Shown in pieces: positions 26,425-36,436 of a DNA stretch of 54,359 nucleotides. Below the pieces are notes generated by a model. That model was not told the origin of the DNA. It made no database searches and saw nothing but the letters and a program-made list of their open reading frames with translations. The DNA is from Bacillus horti (lineage in GTDB: Bacteria > Bacillota > Bacilli > Caldalkalibacillales > JCM-10596): assembly GCF_030813115.1 (NCBI RefSeq), contig NZ_JAUSTY010000026.1, forward strand, positions 1 through 54,359. Direction: 5' to 3'. The stretch's first letter is position 1. Each line of letters begins with the position of its first letter. The position numbers and the translations under genes are program-made.

Positions 26425-26542
26425 ACTTTGATAAGATTCCTAGAAATATCTTTTATTTCACTGCAATTGAAAGAATGGTATAGTAGCAAAAAAGAAAAAA
26501 GTAATGGAATAGCTTATACCTGATTAAGGGAGAGATAGAAGA

Positions 26543-27712
26543 ATGCAAACGAGAGGGCTGTATAGAAAAACATGGGCAGAGATAGATTTAGGAGCAATAG
26601 CGCACAATGTATCTTTTTATAGAGAACATATTAGTCAAGACAAGGAGCTTATGGCCGTTGTAAAAGCAAATGGCTATGGACATGGAGCAGTTCCTGTCGC
26701 CAAGGAAGCTTTAGCAGCAGGAGCTACATGGCTAGGTGTTGCTCTATTAGAGGAAGCATTAGAGATAAGAGAAGCAGGAATAGATGCTCCAATATTACAA
26801 TTTGGCTATTGTGCAGAAGAAGGAGTTCCTATAGCACAAAAGTATCGAATTACCATCTCCTTCAATGATGTAGAAGCATTGCAAAGAGCTCTGCCGTATA
26901 TCGATCAAGATGCACCAGAATTACTCTTTCATCTGAAGCTTGATACAGGAATGGGACGTATGGGTTTAAGTGGAGAAGGAGAACTCAACCGCTTTATCAG
27001 CGACTATCAGCAGGCTAAAAATAAGAAAGTGAATGTTAAGTGGCAGGGTGTGTATACACATTTTGCTACAGCAGATGAGCACGATCTATCCTACACCAAC
27101 AATCAACAAAAAATATTTCAGGATTACCTTGCCTTGGTAAAGAAAGCAAATATCTTAGTACCATATATCCATGATGCTAATAGCGCAGCAACAGCAATTT
27201 TTCCAGAAATTGTTACGACTAATTTAGTCCGAGTAGGAATAAGTATGTATGGACTACATCCTTCAATGGGGATGAAAGAGTCATTTCCTTTCCCCTTAAA
27301 ACCTGCTCTTTCCTTGCATACTCGTCTAAGTCATGTCAAACAGGCCAAAGAAGGTGCAGGTATAAGCTATGGGGTTACGTATAAAACAGAGCAGGAAAGC
27401 TGGATTGGGACGCTTCCAATTGGATATGCGGATGGTTGGAGTAGGGGCTTATCTAACCAGTCCTACGCTTTAATACAGGGGAGAAGGGTAAAACAGGTGG
27501 GTAGGATATGCATGGATCAATGTATGCTGTTACTGGATCAGTATTATCCTCGTGACGAGAAAGTGACCTTAATTGGAAGGCAAGGAGACCAAGAGATTAG
27601 TATAGATGAAGTAGCCCAGCTTTTAGGGACAATAAATTATGAAATTTCTTGTCGTCTGCATCCTAGAGTTCCTAGAATATATTACAAGTACGGTGAACGG
27701 TTGCCTTTCTAA
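26543..27712 (+). CDS. alr: Alanine racemase
   Basis: This PLP enzyme interconverts L- and D-alanine for peptidoglycan. The PLP-binding Lys41 is in VVKANGYGHG, and the second catalytic base is Tyr276 in AGISYGVTY. At 389 aa it has the normal length and begins with the WAEIDLGAIAHN segment of the family. The ATG at 26543 has AAGGGAGAG upstream. The gene lies directly before mazEF, as in B. subtilis, but a terminator-like hairpin separates them. Confidence 0.95.
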   Translation: MQTRGLYRKTWAEIDLGAIAHNVSFYREHISQDKELMAVVKANGYGHGAVPVAKEALAAGATWLGVALLEEALEIREAGIDAPILQFGYCAEEGVPIAQKYRITISFNDVEALQRALPYIDQDAPELLFHLKLDTGMGRMGLSGEGELNRFISDYQQAKNKKVNVKWQGVYTHFATADEHDLSYTNNQQKIFQDYLALVKKANILVPYIHDANSAATAIFPEIVTTNLVRVGISMYGLHPSMGMKESFPFPLKPALSLHTRLSHVKQAKEGAGISYGVTYKTEQESWIGTLPIGYADGWSRGLSNQSYALIQGRRVKQVGRICMDQCMLLLDQYYPRDEKVTLIGRQGDQEISIDEVAQLLGTINYEISCRLHPRVPRIYYKYGERLPF

Positions 27713-27827
27713 GCTCAAGCGTGTTAGAATCATTTGGTATGCATAAATCGGAGCTAATAATACTTTAAAAAAGAAGAAAGAAATAAGAAGATTTAGCTAG
27801 GATTTTATAAAATATTTTTTTAAAAAA

Positions 27828-27846
27828 GCAGGATTCCTGCCCTTTT
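27828..27846 (+). terminator. Terminator after alr
   Basis: GCAGG and CCTGC form a short stem with loop ATT, with an A-run before and CCTTTT after it. It is compact but well placed between alr and mazE. Confidence 0.6.
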
Positions 27847-27962
27847 AATCGAATTAGAAGCTTTAAAGTATATTTTTGTGTTTTGATCGACATAATGGTA
27901 TTATATTAATTGTTATGACATGAGACGATTTTAGGTTCTGGTGATTGTTGGAGGTGCGTGTG

Positions 27963-28241
27963 GTGTCCAATACGAATACGAAGCGAATTATGATTAGTAT
28001 TCCCCAGCATTTGTTACAAGAGGTGGATGGTGTCGTGGAAAAAGAAAACTCAAACCGCAGCGAATTAATTAGGCAAGCCATGAAAATGTATCTTACAGAG
28101 CGTAAAAAAAGGCATATTCGCGAAATTATGAAAAAAGGCTATATGGAAATGGCGAACATTAATTTGAATATGGCTTCTGAGGCTTTTTTGGCTGAAGAGG
28201 AAGCAGATCTTACCTTAGACCGCTTAGTAAGCGGGGTGTAA
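27963..28241 (+). CDS. mazE: Antitoxin EndoAI (MazE type)
   Basis: The 92-aa ribbon-helix-helix protein binds and blocks the MazF RNase and probably represses the operon. The N-terminal beta-strand segment RIMISIPQHL and the two helices are the DNA-binding part; the C-terminus YMEMANINLN to the end is the toxin-binding part and closely resembles B. subtilis EndoAI. The start is GTG at 27963 with GGAGGTG six bases upstream. The toxin gene starts three bases after the stop. Confidence 0.9.
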   Translation: MSNTNTKRIMISIPQHLLQEVDGVVEKENSNRSELIRQAMKMYLTERKKRHIREIMKKGYMEMANINLNMASEAFLAEEEADLTLDRLVSGV

Positions 28242-28244
28242 CGA

Positions 28245-28595
28245 TTGATTGTAAAGCGTGGCGATGTTTATTTCGCGGATTTATCACCTGTAGTAGGATC
28301 GGAGCAGGGTGGTGTTCGCCCGGTATTAATCGTACAAAATGATATTGGCAACCGATTTAGTCCCACAGTCATCGTCGCAGCGATTACAGCTCAGATTCAG
28401 AAGGCTAAGCTACCAACTCACGTTGAAATCAATGCGAAGGATTATGACTTTGATCGCGATTCAGTCATTCTGTTAGAGCAAATTAGAACGATTGATAAGC
28501 AGAGATTAACAGATAAGATTACTCATCTTGATGAAGCCATGATGGCTAAAGTAGACGAGGCCATACAAATTAGTTTAGGATTAATAGATTTTTAA
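28245..28595 (+). CDS. mazF: mRNA interferase EndoA (MazF type)
   Basis: This is a ribosome-independent endoribonuclease; the B. subtilis homolog cuts at UACAU. The 116-aa protein has the [19 protein letters not shown] opening, PVLIVQND and the ITAQ region with the catalytic Arg/Thr area. The start is TTG at 28245, with GGGGTG inside the end of mazE, a coupling that keeps toxin output low. In B. subtilis these genes lie just before rsbR; here four other genes separate them from it. Confidence 0.95.
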   Translation: MIVKRGDVYFADLSPVVGSEQGGVRPVLIVQNDIGNRFSPTVIVAAITAQIQKAKLPTHVEINAKDYDFDRDSVILLEQIRTIDKQRLTDKITHLDEAMMAKVDEAIQISLGLIDF

Positions 28596-28616
28596 CCATA
28601 ATAAGTTGTCCAACAG

Positions 28617-28647
28617 AATGTGTTTAGTTGGGCTTTTTATTTTTTTT
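28617..28647 (+). terminator. Terminator of mazEF
   Basis: GTCCAAC pairs with GTTGGGC (one G-T pair) and is followed by TTTTTATTTTTTTT. It isolates mazEF from the moxR block. Confidence 0.75.
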
Positions 28648-28839
28648 ATGTATACCACTTGATCTAGATTTTTAAACCATAAGTTGATTCTTGCCTAAAA
28701 GTTTAGTTTGCAAACTTCCAAATCTAGCAGGAATTTGCCCTTTTTTGTTGAATTTTAGTAAAAAACAAAATAAATTAACGCCAAAAAATCAGAATATTTC
28801 ATGTTTAATGAAAAGTGCTAAGGAGCTGTTGGAGAAACG

Positions 28840-29799
28840 ATGAATCAAGTTAATGACAAACAAGCAAAGCTGATTAAATTACAGGAAAATATGAACCAAG
28901 TTATTGTTGGGAAGAAGGACATGATCGATACATTAATTATCGCCATATTAGCTAATGGACATGTGCTCTTAGAGGATGTACCCGGAACAGGGAAAACGGT
29001 CATGGCTAAGACGTTGGCAAAGTCATTAGAGGGAGAGTTTAAAAGAATACAATTTACTCCAGACGTATTGCCCTCAGATGTAACAGGCATTAACTTTTAT
29101 AATCCTAGGGAGCAGCAATTTGAGCTTCGTCTAGGACCCATCCATACGAATATTTTGTTAGCTGATGAAATTAATCGTGCTACTCCAAGATCTCAGTCGA
29201 GCTTATTAGAAGCCATGGAGGAGAGGCAAGTGACAATCGATGGTCAGACGATCCCGATGCCTAACCCTTTTTTTGTTATAGCTACTCAAAACCCTGTAGA
29301 GTCTCAAGGGACGTTTCCTCTACCAGAAGCGCAGATGGACAGGTTCCTGATGAAGCTAAGCTTAGGGTATCCAGAGCTACAGGAGGAAAGAGAAATTCTA
29401 CAGCGCTTTAGGAAGGAGCAGCCTCTAGCTACACTAAGTTCAGCAATAACCGTTCAGGAATTACAAGATATGCAGGAAGAAGTAAAGGATGTTTTTATTA
29501 ACGAGGATGTAGAGACGTATCTCTTACAGATTGTTCGTGCTACTAGGGAGCATGCCCAAGTTGAAGTGGGGATTAGTCCAAGGGGAACGTTGGCTATCAT
29601 GCGTGCAGCTCAAGCTAAGGCTTACATGGAGCAGCGTAGCTTTGTGATTCCAGATGATATCCAAAGCCTGGCTCCAAAGGTTCTAGCTCACCGTCTAATG
29701 CTAAGTTTAGATGCGCAGCTACATGTCACTGAACATGATGTTTTACAAGAGATCATCAATGAGGTGGCTGTTCCGCTAGAAGAGGTAGGAGGCAGATGA
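28840..29799 (+). CDS. MoxR-family AAA+ ATPase
   Basis: This cytoplasmic AAA+ chaperone-like ATPase is 319 aa, with Walker A GTGKTVMAK, Walker B LLADEINRATP and sensor 1 VIATQNP. The EAQMDRFLMK region is the MoxR hallmark. The ATG at 28840 follows TTGGAGAAA. It is coupled to the DUF58 gene (ATGA overlap). MoxR with DUF58 and membrane partners usually assists maturation or stress-related assembly of other complexes; the client here is unknown. B. subtilis yeaC is the likely counterpart. Confidence 0.9.
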   Translation: MNQVNDKQAKLIKLQENMNQVIVGKKDMIDTLIIAILANGHVLLEDVPGTGKTVMAKTLAKSLEGEFKRIQFTPDVLPSDVTGINFYNPREQQFELRLGPIHTNILLADEINRATPRSQSSLLEAMEERQVTIDGQTIPMPNPFFVIATQNPVESQGTFPLPEAQMDRFLMKLSLGYPELQEEREILQRFRKEQPLATLSSAITVQELQDMQEEVKDVFINEDVETYLLQIVRATREHAQVEVGISPRGTLAIMRAAQAKAYMEQRSFVIPDDIQSLAPKVLAHRLMLSLDAQLHVTEHDVLQEIINEVAVPLEEVGGR

Positions 29800-30998
29800 T
29801 TCAAACACGTGTAAGGCATGAACGAAATACACGATTCTACTGGATTACCTCATTAGCTGCCCCAATCGTTATTTTTGGAGCTATATTTGGAGCAGATTTT
29901 CTTTTTTTGTTAGGGCTACTTCTTTTTGCGATTACACTCACAGTCTTTTTTTATCTGAGTTACGTCCATAAGCCTGTTGACATGGAAATAGAATGGAATC
30001 TGCATCGGTTATTCCCTGGTGAGAAGGCTACATTATCCCTCCAGCTTAAAAATAATGGGAATCTCCCCATTCAAGGGAAATGGTCCTTCAAATTGCAGAA
30101 TAAGCTTGAGTTAGATGCGTTTGGTTATCCAGGAGAAGTGCATAACCAATATGAGTCTACGTTTACTTTGCACAAACAAGAAGCAATATCTTATAAATTT
30201 GAAGCGGTAGCTAAGAAAAGAGGAATTGTACAGCTTCATGAGCTCATAACAGATTTTAACGATCCTTTTATATTAGGAAGTGTAAAGAAAGAGTTTATCC
30301 TGCCTAGAGATGAATTGCTCATATATCCAAAGGTAGTGCCTGTTGTGGGAGTCGATCAATTAGAGCGTACCCCTATGGGAGAACGATCGGTGAATCGATT
30401 TACTCACGAGGATCCAACGTATATTGTTGGCGCTAGAACGTATCAAAACGGGGATCCATTTCAGCGAATTGATTGGAAAACAACAGCGCGAAAACAAGAG
30501 TTACATACGAAGCTTCTAGATCGAACAGCCCACACGGAGCTAGTGGTTGTGGGGAATGTACGGTCACAGGAGGAGCGCTGGATGGGGATGAATGAAGAAC
30601 TGATCGAGCGAGCGATTAGTGCTGTGGCCTCTATCTGTCATCACGCTGCAGTCAAGAGCATCCCTTATCAGGTTCTCTTAAATATGAGACCCATGAATCA
30701 AAAGGCCGTGTATCAAATAAAGACAGGAGAAGGACCAAAGCATCTATCTTACACGTTAGAGAACCTTGCCCAAGTTAATATATTTTCAACACTTTCCTTT
30801 GAGGGTGCTGTTTATCATGGTTATCAGAACTATACGGAGGGCAAAATCTTTATTTTAATCACACCGTATTTATCAGACTCCTTAAATACTTTAATAGAGA
30901 GGATGGCGCGTGAAGGCATCCCCTTATATATCATTCAGACAGAAAAAGAAGGTTTTGTGTTACAAAAAGTAGGGAGAGAGATGAAGCGTTATGCTTAA
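29796..30998 (+). CDS. DUF58 domain protein
   Basis: The 400-aa protein has two N-terminal membrane spans (about 14-53) and a C-terminal DUF58 region with the conserved GDPFQRIDWKTTAR motif near residue 225. It is the standard partner of MoxR ATPases (B. subtilis yeaD). It overlaps moxR by 4 bases and the next gene by 8 bases, so the four-gene block is one operon. Confidence 0.88.
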   Translation: MIQTRVRHERNTRFYWITSLAAPIVIFGAIFGADFLFLLGLLLFAITLTVFFYLSYVHKPVDMEIEWNLHRLFPGEKATLSLQLKNNGNLPIQGKWSFKLQNKLELDAFGYPGEVHNQYESTFTLHKQEAISYKFEAVAKKRGIVQLHELITDFNDPFILGSVKKEFILPRDELLIYPKVVPVVGVDQLERTPMGERSVNRFTHEDPTYIVGARTYQNGDPFQRIDWKTTARKQELHTKLLDRTAHTELVVVGNVRSQEERWMGMNEELIERAISAVASICHHAAVKSIPYQVLLNMRPMNQKAVYQIKTGEGPKHLSYTLENLAQVNIFSTLSFEGAVYHGYQNYTEGKIFILITPYLSDSLNTLIERMAREGIPLYIIQTEKEGFVLQKVGREMKRYA

Positions 30999-32313
30999 GA
31001 GAATTTTTACAGCAATGTTGTATTACGTACAAGAAGTATTGACCTTTTTCCTTGGCTTTTATCTCCTTCTTACTTCTGTAAAAGAACAGCTTTCCATAGT
31101 CAGCTTTTATAGCTGGGCAGGAGTTTGTTTTATAATTGGTGTACCTTTTTTACTCAGTGTAAAAGCCAAAGCACCTAACTCTAGAGCTTTAGCCCTTGTG
31201 CTACCTGTCATTTTATGTGTGATTGGTTTCTTATTGTGGGACATTAATTTGGCTGTACTTATTATTATTACTGCTTTCTTCTGTTGGAGACTGCTTAACA
31301 TATTGCCTTTAAAGCTTGAAGCTGAACATGTTCTTAAACGTCTAACAGTGTTTGTCGGAGTCCTAGTCATAAGCTTTATCTATGTTAGTTTAATGACTAT
31401 CGATGTGGAACAAAGTCTTCTATTGACTCATTTATGGATCCAATTCATTGTGATGGTGGCCGGCCTTCTTTACAGGAGTTATCTGAAGAATCAACAGGAA
31501 ATGGGATCAACAATATGGGAGTGGTTAAAAAGCCAGACCTTGCTTCTATATCTTGGTTTAGGTTTCGGAGCGTTAGCCTTAGCAACCTCTTTTTTACTCC
31601 CTGCAGTACAATTTATTTTGAGGAAAATACCAGAAGGATTATCCTGGTTATTTACTTCACCCCCGATACAGGCGTTTTTCTCTTGGCTACTCCCTAACTC
31701 TCGTTGGCAACCTTCTCGAGAAGAAGAACTTGAGCTAGAAGAGACCATTTATGAGATTGGTGAGGGAGAAGAAGTGGTTGAAGAGGTTGTTCGGAACTGG
31801 TTTGATTTTGTCGTCCTTGGTGTAGGTATTCTATTCTTTGCCTTAATTTTAGTTTGCCTGATTCTTTTCATTATATTACTTGTACGGAAAGGGAAAGGCT
31901 TTATGAGCAAGCAAGAAGGCAGGACATCAGGAGACCGTAGAAAAGTCCATGAGCAAGCAAAATCACCGAGAATGCTGAGCCGAAAGGTGAATTGGGTCGA
32001 GGATGACATTAGAAAACAGTACCAATCCTTGCTTGTACAAGCTGAGAGGAAGGGAGAACCTGTGTCTCCTATCCAGACTGTACGCTCATGGAGCAAGGAG
32101 TTTAAGGTTAATGAGCAGGCGAAAGAGCTGTGGAACAATGTAAATGCTATTTACGAGCAACAAAGATATAGCAATCAGCCTGTAGAAGAAAAACAGATGG
32201 ATGAATATAAACAAGAGATTAAAAAGGCTAAAAAAGAGCTAGATCTCTTTTATAAAGAAAAGAAGAAGCAAGAAAAACAACTAAAGAAGATGAAGAAAGA
32301 TAGAAGCAACTAG
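30991..32313 (+). CDS. Polytopic membrane protein with cytoplasmic DUF4129-like tail (copy 1)
   Basis: The 440-aa protein has about seven spans in residues 8-205, an acidic loop (about 230-265), one more span near 270-295 and a charged cytoplasmic tail with RKVNWVEDDIRKQYQSLL, like the C-terminal part of proteins that follow DUF58 genes. The usual third gene of such operons (B. subtilis yebA) carries a transglutaminase core; no Cys-His-Asp transglutaminase motif is visible here. A paralog follows directly. Confidence 0.7.
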   Translation: MLKRIFTAMLYYVQEVLTFFLGFYLLLTSVKEQLSIVSFYSWAGVCFIIGVPFLLSVKAKAPNSRALALVLPVILCVIGFLLWDINLAVLIIITAFFCWRLLNILPLKLEAEHVLKRLTVFVGVLVISFIYVSLMTIDVEQSLLLTHLWIQFIVMVAGLLYRSYLKNQQEMGSTIWEWLKSQTLLLYLGLGFGALALATSFLLPAVQFILRKIPEGLSWLFTSPPIQAFFSWLLPNSRWQPSREEELELEETIYEIGEGEEVVEEVVRNWFDFVVLGVGILFFALILVCLILFIILLVRKGKGFMSKQEGRTSGDRRKVHEQAKSPRMLSRKVNWVEDDIRKQYQSLLVQAERKGEPVSPIQTVRSWSKEFKVNEQAKELWNNVNAIYEQQRYSNQPVEEKQMDEYKQEIKKAKKELDLFYKEKKKQEKQLKKMKKDRSN

Positions 32314-32355
32314 CAGCAAAGGGATAAATTATAAACTGACCATATTCAGAAATGA

Positions 32356-33642
32356 GTGAGAAGATTCTTGAAGAAGATGATCGGCATTCTAATCTCCTAC
32401 ACGCAAGAAATGCTTATATTTATGTTACTGCTTCAGACTCTTTATGCTCTGTTACAGCTTGAGTATTTAAGCTTTGAATCATATATTTGGCTGCTAGTTA
32501 TTTATCTAGTAGCCAGTTTGACTTTGCGGCTAGGAGAAAAGAAAAACATTAAGACGAATCATCTAGTATATATCTTATTATTGCTTATGATGCTAATGGG
32601 TCTCATAGTAAACATTTTTCACTTTTTCATCCTTTTTATTATAACAGCTATTCCTTTATGGAGATTAAAGCTACTCCATGAACAAAGCTTTACAGTAGAG
32701 GCGATTGTTAAACGTTTTCTTTCCTTTGTGACCCTTCTGACTATTCTATTTCTGTTTCTAAGCATATTTACTCATGCGGAAGTACAGTCCATTATGCTTC
32801 CTTATCTATGGGTAAATCTGGGTTTATTGCTGTTCGGTATTTTTTATTATAATTACGAAAAAGTGAAGGATAGTCCTATTTCTTTTTGGAACTGGTTAAA
32901 GAACCAGTCCTTTCTGCTTTGTTTAGCTTTAGCTTGGGCAGGTCTTCCTATTTTTCTTCCGTACTTAATGATGGGTGTTCAATATGTAAAGAACTTCATC
33001 GCATTCATTGTAATGTGGGTATTAAGTACAAAGCCCTTACAGTCTTTTATGTATTGGCTGATGGATCTAGACATATCACTAAATAATGATTGGCAATCCG
33101 AGGAAGACTCTACGGGAGAGCTAGAAGAAGTAGAAAATATATTGAACGAAGCATTTTCTAGCTCTAGTGTGATGATTGTCTTGCTATTGATTGGGGTTGC
33201 TTTTGTTCTTTTTTGCATGTACCTTATTGCCCTAAATGTTTGGATAAAACCTAGAGTAGAACAAAAAAGTGCAGCTGGTAAAAAAAGTACGACTGATCGT
33301 GCAGCCGAATACATGGGCATGAAAAATCGTTCGAGAAAAGTAAACTGGGCTAAAGACGAAGTGAGGAGACTATATCAAGATCTTTTAATATATGCACAGA
33401 GCAAAGGGGTCAAGATTACCTCCTCTCATACAGCAAGAACCTGGAGTATGGGTTATGAAGAAAGCAAGGAAGATTCAGCATTGTGGGATAGCATTCATAC
33501 GTTTTATGAACAAAAACGATATAGTGATCAAGAAGTAATAAAACAAGATATAGAAGGGTTCAAAAAAGAAATAAACCAAGCGAAGAAAAATCTCAAACTG
33601 GCGAAAATTGAACAAAGTAGGTATGATAGGGGAAGAGAGTAG
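32356..33642 (+). CDS. Polytopic membrane protein with cytoplasmic DUF4129-like tail (copy 2)
   Basis: This is a paralog of the preceding gene with the same layout: about seven spans, an acidic loop, one span and a tail with RKVNWAKDEVRRLYQDLL and YEQKRYSDQ. Up to 428 aa. The start is uncertain: GTG at 32356 has no clear binding site, while TTG at 32368 and ATG at 32377 give N-termini that align better with copy 1. It ends just before rsbR. It also lacks a transglutaminase core. The tandem arrangement suggests a local duplication with later divergence. Confidence 0.7.
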   Translation: MRRFLKKMIGILISYTQEMLIFMLLLQTLYALLQLEYLSFESYIWLLVIYLVASLTLRLGEKKNIKTNHLVYILLLLMMLMGLIVNIFHFFILFIITAIPLWRLKLLHEQSFTVEAIVKRFLSFVTLLTILFLFLSIFTHAEVQSIMLPYLWVNLGLLLFGIFYYNYEKVKDSPISFWNWLKNQSFLLCLALAWAGLPIFLPYLMMGVQYVKNFIAFIVMWVLSTKPLQSFMYWLMDLDISLNNDWQSEEDSTGELEEVENILNEAFSSSSVMIVLLLIGVAFVLFCMYLIALNVWIKPRVEQKSAAGKKSTTDRAAEYMGMKNRSRKVNWAKDEVRRLYQDLLIYAQSKGVKITSSHTARTWSMGYEESKEDSALWDSIHTFYEQKRYSDQEVIKQDIEGFKKEINQAKKNLKLAKIEQSRYDRGRE

Positions 33643-33670
33643 GACAAAACAAGTAAAGGGGATAAAGTTC

Positions 33671-34510
33671 ATGGAAGCTAGTATTATCCAATTTATTCGG
33701 GACAATAAAGATGGACTGATCGAGAAATGGTTGAAGGAAATACAAGCATATAGACAGGAGCATCGCTTGCAGCATATGTCGAATGATCGCTACGATGCAA
33801 TGAATGAAGCGTTTATACGTGTATTGGCAGATAGCTATGTGAGTGAAGACAACCCTCTATTGCATATCGAAAATTTTGCGAATGAGCAAATCCAGCAAGG
33901 GTGGCCTTTGCAGCATTTAACTAAAGGGCTGCAGGTTTTTAAGAAAGTATTGATTGAAGAGCTATCTCAAGATAAGGAGATCCAAAGCTCACCTGTTAAT
34001 ATTTATAGCGAGGTGCAACGTTGGGTTGATCCTGTGATTGATCAGCTAATTACCCTGTATACGGGATCATGGGAAAAGGTTGACACCTTACAAAAACTAG
34101 CTCTAAAGGAGCTAACTGCTCCATTAATTCCTGTATTCGAAGGGATTAGTGTTATGCCGTTAGTTGGTACGATTGATACCGACCGTGCTAAATTAATTAT
34201 GGAAAATCTTTTATCCGGTGTGATTAAGTTTGAATCTCAGGTTGTACTCATTGACATTACAGGAGTGCCTGTAGTAGATACAATGGTAGCGCATCACTTG
34301 ATCCAAGCCTCAGACGCTGTACGATTAGTAGGATCTGAAGCGATTCTAGTAGGGATTCGACCTGAAATTGCGCAGACAATCGTGAATCTTGGTATTCAGC
34401 TAGGGAAATTTAGAACCACTAGTTCCTTGAGGAAAGGGATGGCTGAAGCTCTGGCCATGACCAATCGTAAAATTGTAGATTTAAAAGAGGGTGCTAGCGA
34501 TGATGAATAG
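33671..34510 (+). CDS. rsbR: RsbR, stressosome co-antagonist
   Basis: RsbR has an N-terminal globin-like sensor (about 1-135) and a C-terminal STAS domain (about 150-270). The two phospho-threonines known in B. subtilis RsbRA correspond here to Thr170 ([11 protein letters not shown]) and Thr204 (VPVVDTMVA). It is 279 aa from the ATG at 33671, with AAAGGGGAT upstream; an in-frame TTG at 33608 lies inside the preceding gene. With RsbS it forms the stressosome that releases RsbT. Its last 11 bases overlap rsbS. Confidence 0.93.
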   Translation: MEASIIQFIRDNKDGLIEKWLKEIQAYRQEHRLQHMSNDRYDAMNEAFIRVLADSYVSEDNPLLHIENFANEQIQQGWPLQHLTKGLQVFKKVLIEELSQDKEIQSSPVNIYSEVQRWVDPVIDQLITLYTGSWEKVDTLQKLALKELTAPLIPVFEGISVMPLVGTIDTDRAKLIMENLLSGVIKFESQVVLIDITGVPVVDTMVAHHLIQASDAVRLVGSEAILVGIRPEIAQTIVNLGIQLGKFRTTSSLRKGMAEALAMTNRKIVDLKEGASDDE

Positions 34511-34862
34511 AATACCTATTTTGAAGCTAGAACAATATCTTTTAGCTTCTATTCAAATTGAGTTAGATGACCAAACCGCTCTATCCTTTCAGGAGGATTT
34601 GTTAAATAGGATACGAGATACTGGAGCTAAAGGGGTAGTCATTGACCTTACCTCTGTAACTCTAATTGATAGTTTTATTGCTAAAGTGCTAGGTGATGTG
34701 ATCCAAATGGCAGATTTAATGGGAGCCAAAGTTGTCATCACTGGAATTAGACCAGCGGTAGCGATTACTTTAATAGACTTAGGCATTTCAATGGAGGGTG
34801 TCCTTACAGCGCTTAATTTAGAGCAAGGGTTATCCAAGCTGAAACAGGAATTGGAGGGCTAA
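34500..34862 (+). CDS. rsbS: RsbS, stressosome scaffold antagonist of RsbT
   Basis: This 120-aa single STAS domain protein has a phospho-serine in [12 protein letters not shown] (Ser58 from the first ATG). Two adjacent ATGs (34500 and 34503) are possible starts, both after GAGGGTG. It overlaps rsbR and is followed by rsbT after three bases. It sequesters RsbT until phosphorylated. Confidence 0.93.
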   Translation: MMNRIPILKLEQYLLASIQIELDDQTALSFQEDLLNRIRDTGAKGVVIDLTSVTLIDSFIAKVLGDVIQMADLMGAKVVITGIRPAVAITLIDLGISMEGVLTALNLEQGLSKLKQELEG

Positions 34863-34865
34863 ACA

Positions 34866-35270
34866 GTGAGCGACCAATCATCCTGTGTTGAAGTGGAGGC
34901 TGAACTAGATATTGTTGCAGCAAGACAATCTGGGAGGACAATGGCCAAGGAAATGGGCTTCGGAGAAGTCGATCAGGCCAGAATAGCGACGGCTATCTCA
35001 GAACTAGCGAGAAATATTTACCTATATGCTAAAAAAGGCGTTATTATAATATCTATTATTCAGGAAGGTGGTCGTATAGGTTTACGCATACAAGCAAGTG
35101 ATAATGGACCAGGGATAAGTGACCTCCAACAGGTATTGCAGGATGGATTTACTACATCAGGAGGATTAGGCGCAGGTCTACCAGGAGTTAAGCGTCTGAT
35201 GGATACATTCGAAATTACTTCAGAGGTAGGCAATGGAACCGAAATTATATCAATTAAGTGGTTAAGGTAG
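34866..35270 (+). CDS. rsbT: RsbT serine kinase / RsbU activator
   Basis: The 134-aa GHKL-type kinase has an N box in ISELARNIYLYA, DNGPGI and a GLGAGLPGVKRL lid. In the known pathway it phosphorylates RsbS and RsbR and then binds RsbU. The start is GTG at 34866, with GGAGGG at the end of rsbS as binding site. Confidence 0.93.
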   Translation: MSDQSSCVEVEAELDIVAARQSGRTMAKEMGFGEVDQARIATAISELARNIYLYAKKGVIIISIIQEGGRIGLRIQASDNGPGISDLQQVLQDGFTTSGGLGAGLPGVKRLMDTFEITSEVGNGTEIISIKWLR

Positions 35271-35316
35271 GGAGTCTACTATAAATATTGAAATTTGACG
35301 GGAAGGAGGTAATAGG

Positions 35317-36342
35317 GTGGATAAACAAACAAAAGAAAAAAAAGTTAGTGATCGGTATGCTCAAATGCTTCACCAATATATCCAGCATGGTTCAGAAGAT
35401 GCACTATACAATGCCCAGCAGCTTAGTAAGAGCATGATTGATAAAGGCGTGTCTCCTGAAGAGATTGTGGGCTTTCATATTGAAAGTATTAAAAAAGATT
35501 TTTTAAACATACAGCCAGAAGTTCTCCAATCCTTCGACTTTCTATTAGAGATTATGATTGGCTATGGCATTCAGTATCGCGAGCATGTCAGCTTAAGAGA
35601 AAAGCAAATTCAACTTCAATCTGAGATTGAGATCGCCGCTAAAATGCAACAAACCTTACTTCCTCCTATACCATCATCCATTCCCAGCGATTTAGAGCTA
35701 GGGATATGTAGCGTAGCAGCTAAGAGAATGAGTGGTGATTATTACCATGTGTTTGTTGATAATAGTGGGTATCTTTGTCTAGCTGTGGCCGATATTATCG
35801 GAAAAGGAATTCCAGCAGCATTATGTATGTCATTAATCAAATATGCGATTGAGAGCTTGGTTGATCACCCATTAGACCCTCATACCCTACTATCAAGCAT
35901 TAATCGAGTTGTAGAAAAAAATATTGATATTAATATGTTCGTGACCATGGTATACGGAACATACTGCTTTAGTGATCATGTGTTTCGTTACGCATCAGCT
36001 GGACACGAGCCAAGCCTATATTATTCTGCTCAAGATGACCAATTTTATGACCTTGAAGCAAAGGGACCTGTACTTGGTTTAACTCATGAAGCTACGTATC
36101 AGGAGCAATCCATCGAAGTACAGCCAAACGATATTATTATTCTATTTACGGATGGTTTGACTGAAATTAGAGTCGAAGAAGAACGATTTATTGAAAGAGA
36201 TGAGATTAAAGAGCTCTTTAACGAGTACAAACATTTACCTGCTCAAGAGATGGCCGATTCTATACACAAGCAGCTTCTTAAGCTGTCCGATTTTGAATTA
36301 CAGGACGACCAAACCATTGTTGTCATCAAAAGGTCAGCATAG
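35317..36342 (+). CDS. rsbU: RsbU, PP2C-type phosphatase acting on RsbV-P
   Basis: The 341-aa protein has an N-terminal RsbT-binding domain (about 1-85) and a C-terminal PPM phosphatase domain with the metal aspartates in MSGDYYHVF, VADIIGKG and DDQTIVV. The start is GTG at 35317 with GGAAGGAGG upstream. It dephosphorylates RsbV-P when RsbT binds. A 156-bp gap holding a sigma-B promoter follows. Confidence 0.94.
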   Translation: MDKQTKEKKVSDRYAQMLHQYIQHGSEDALYNAQQLSKSMIDKGVSPEEIVGFHIESIKKDFLNIQPEVLQSFDFLLEIMIGYGIQYREHVSLREKQIQLQSEIEIAAKMQQTLLPPIPSSIPSDLELGICSVAAKRMSGDYYHVFVDNSGYLCLAVADIIGKGIPAALCMSLIKYAIESLVDHPLDPHTLLSSINRVVEKNIDINMFVTMVYGTYCFSDHVFRYASAGHEPSLYYSAQDDQFYDLEAKGPVLGLTHEATYQEQSIEVQPNDIIILFTDGLTEIRVEEERFIERDEIKELFNEYKHLPAQEMADSIHKQLLKLSDFELQDDQTIVVIKRSA

Positions 36343-36436
36343 GGTAAATAACGCAAGATTACTATAAGTGTGCTGAACCAAAATCCAACAGATTAGTAAA
36401 CTTATAATTATCCATAATATGCCAGTATGGATTCTA

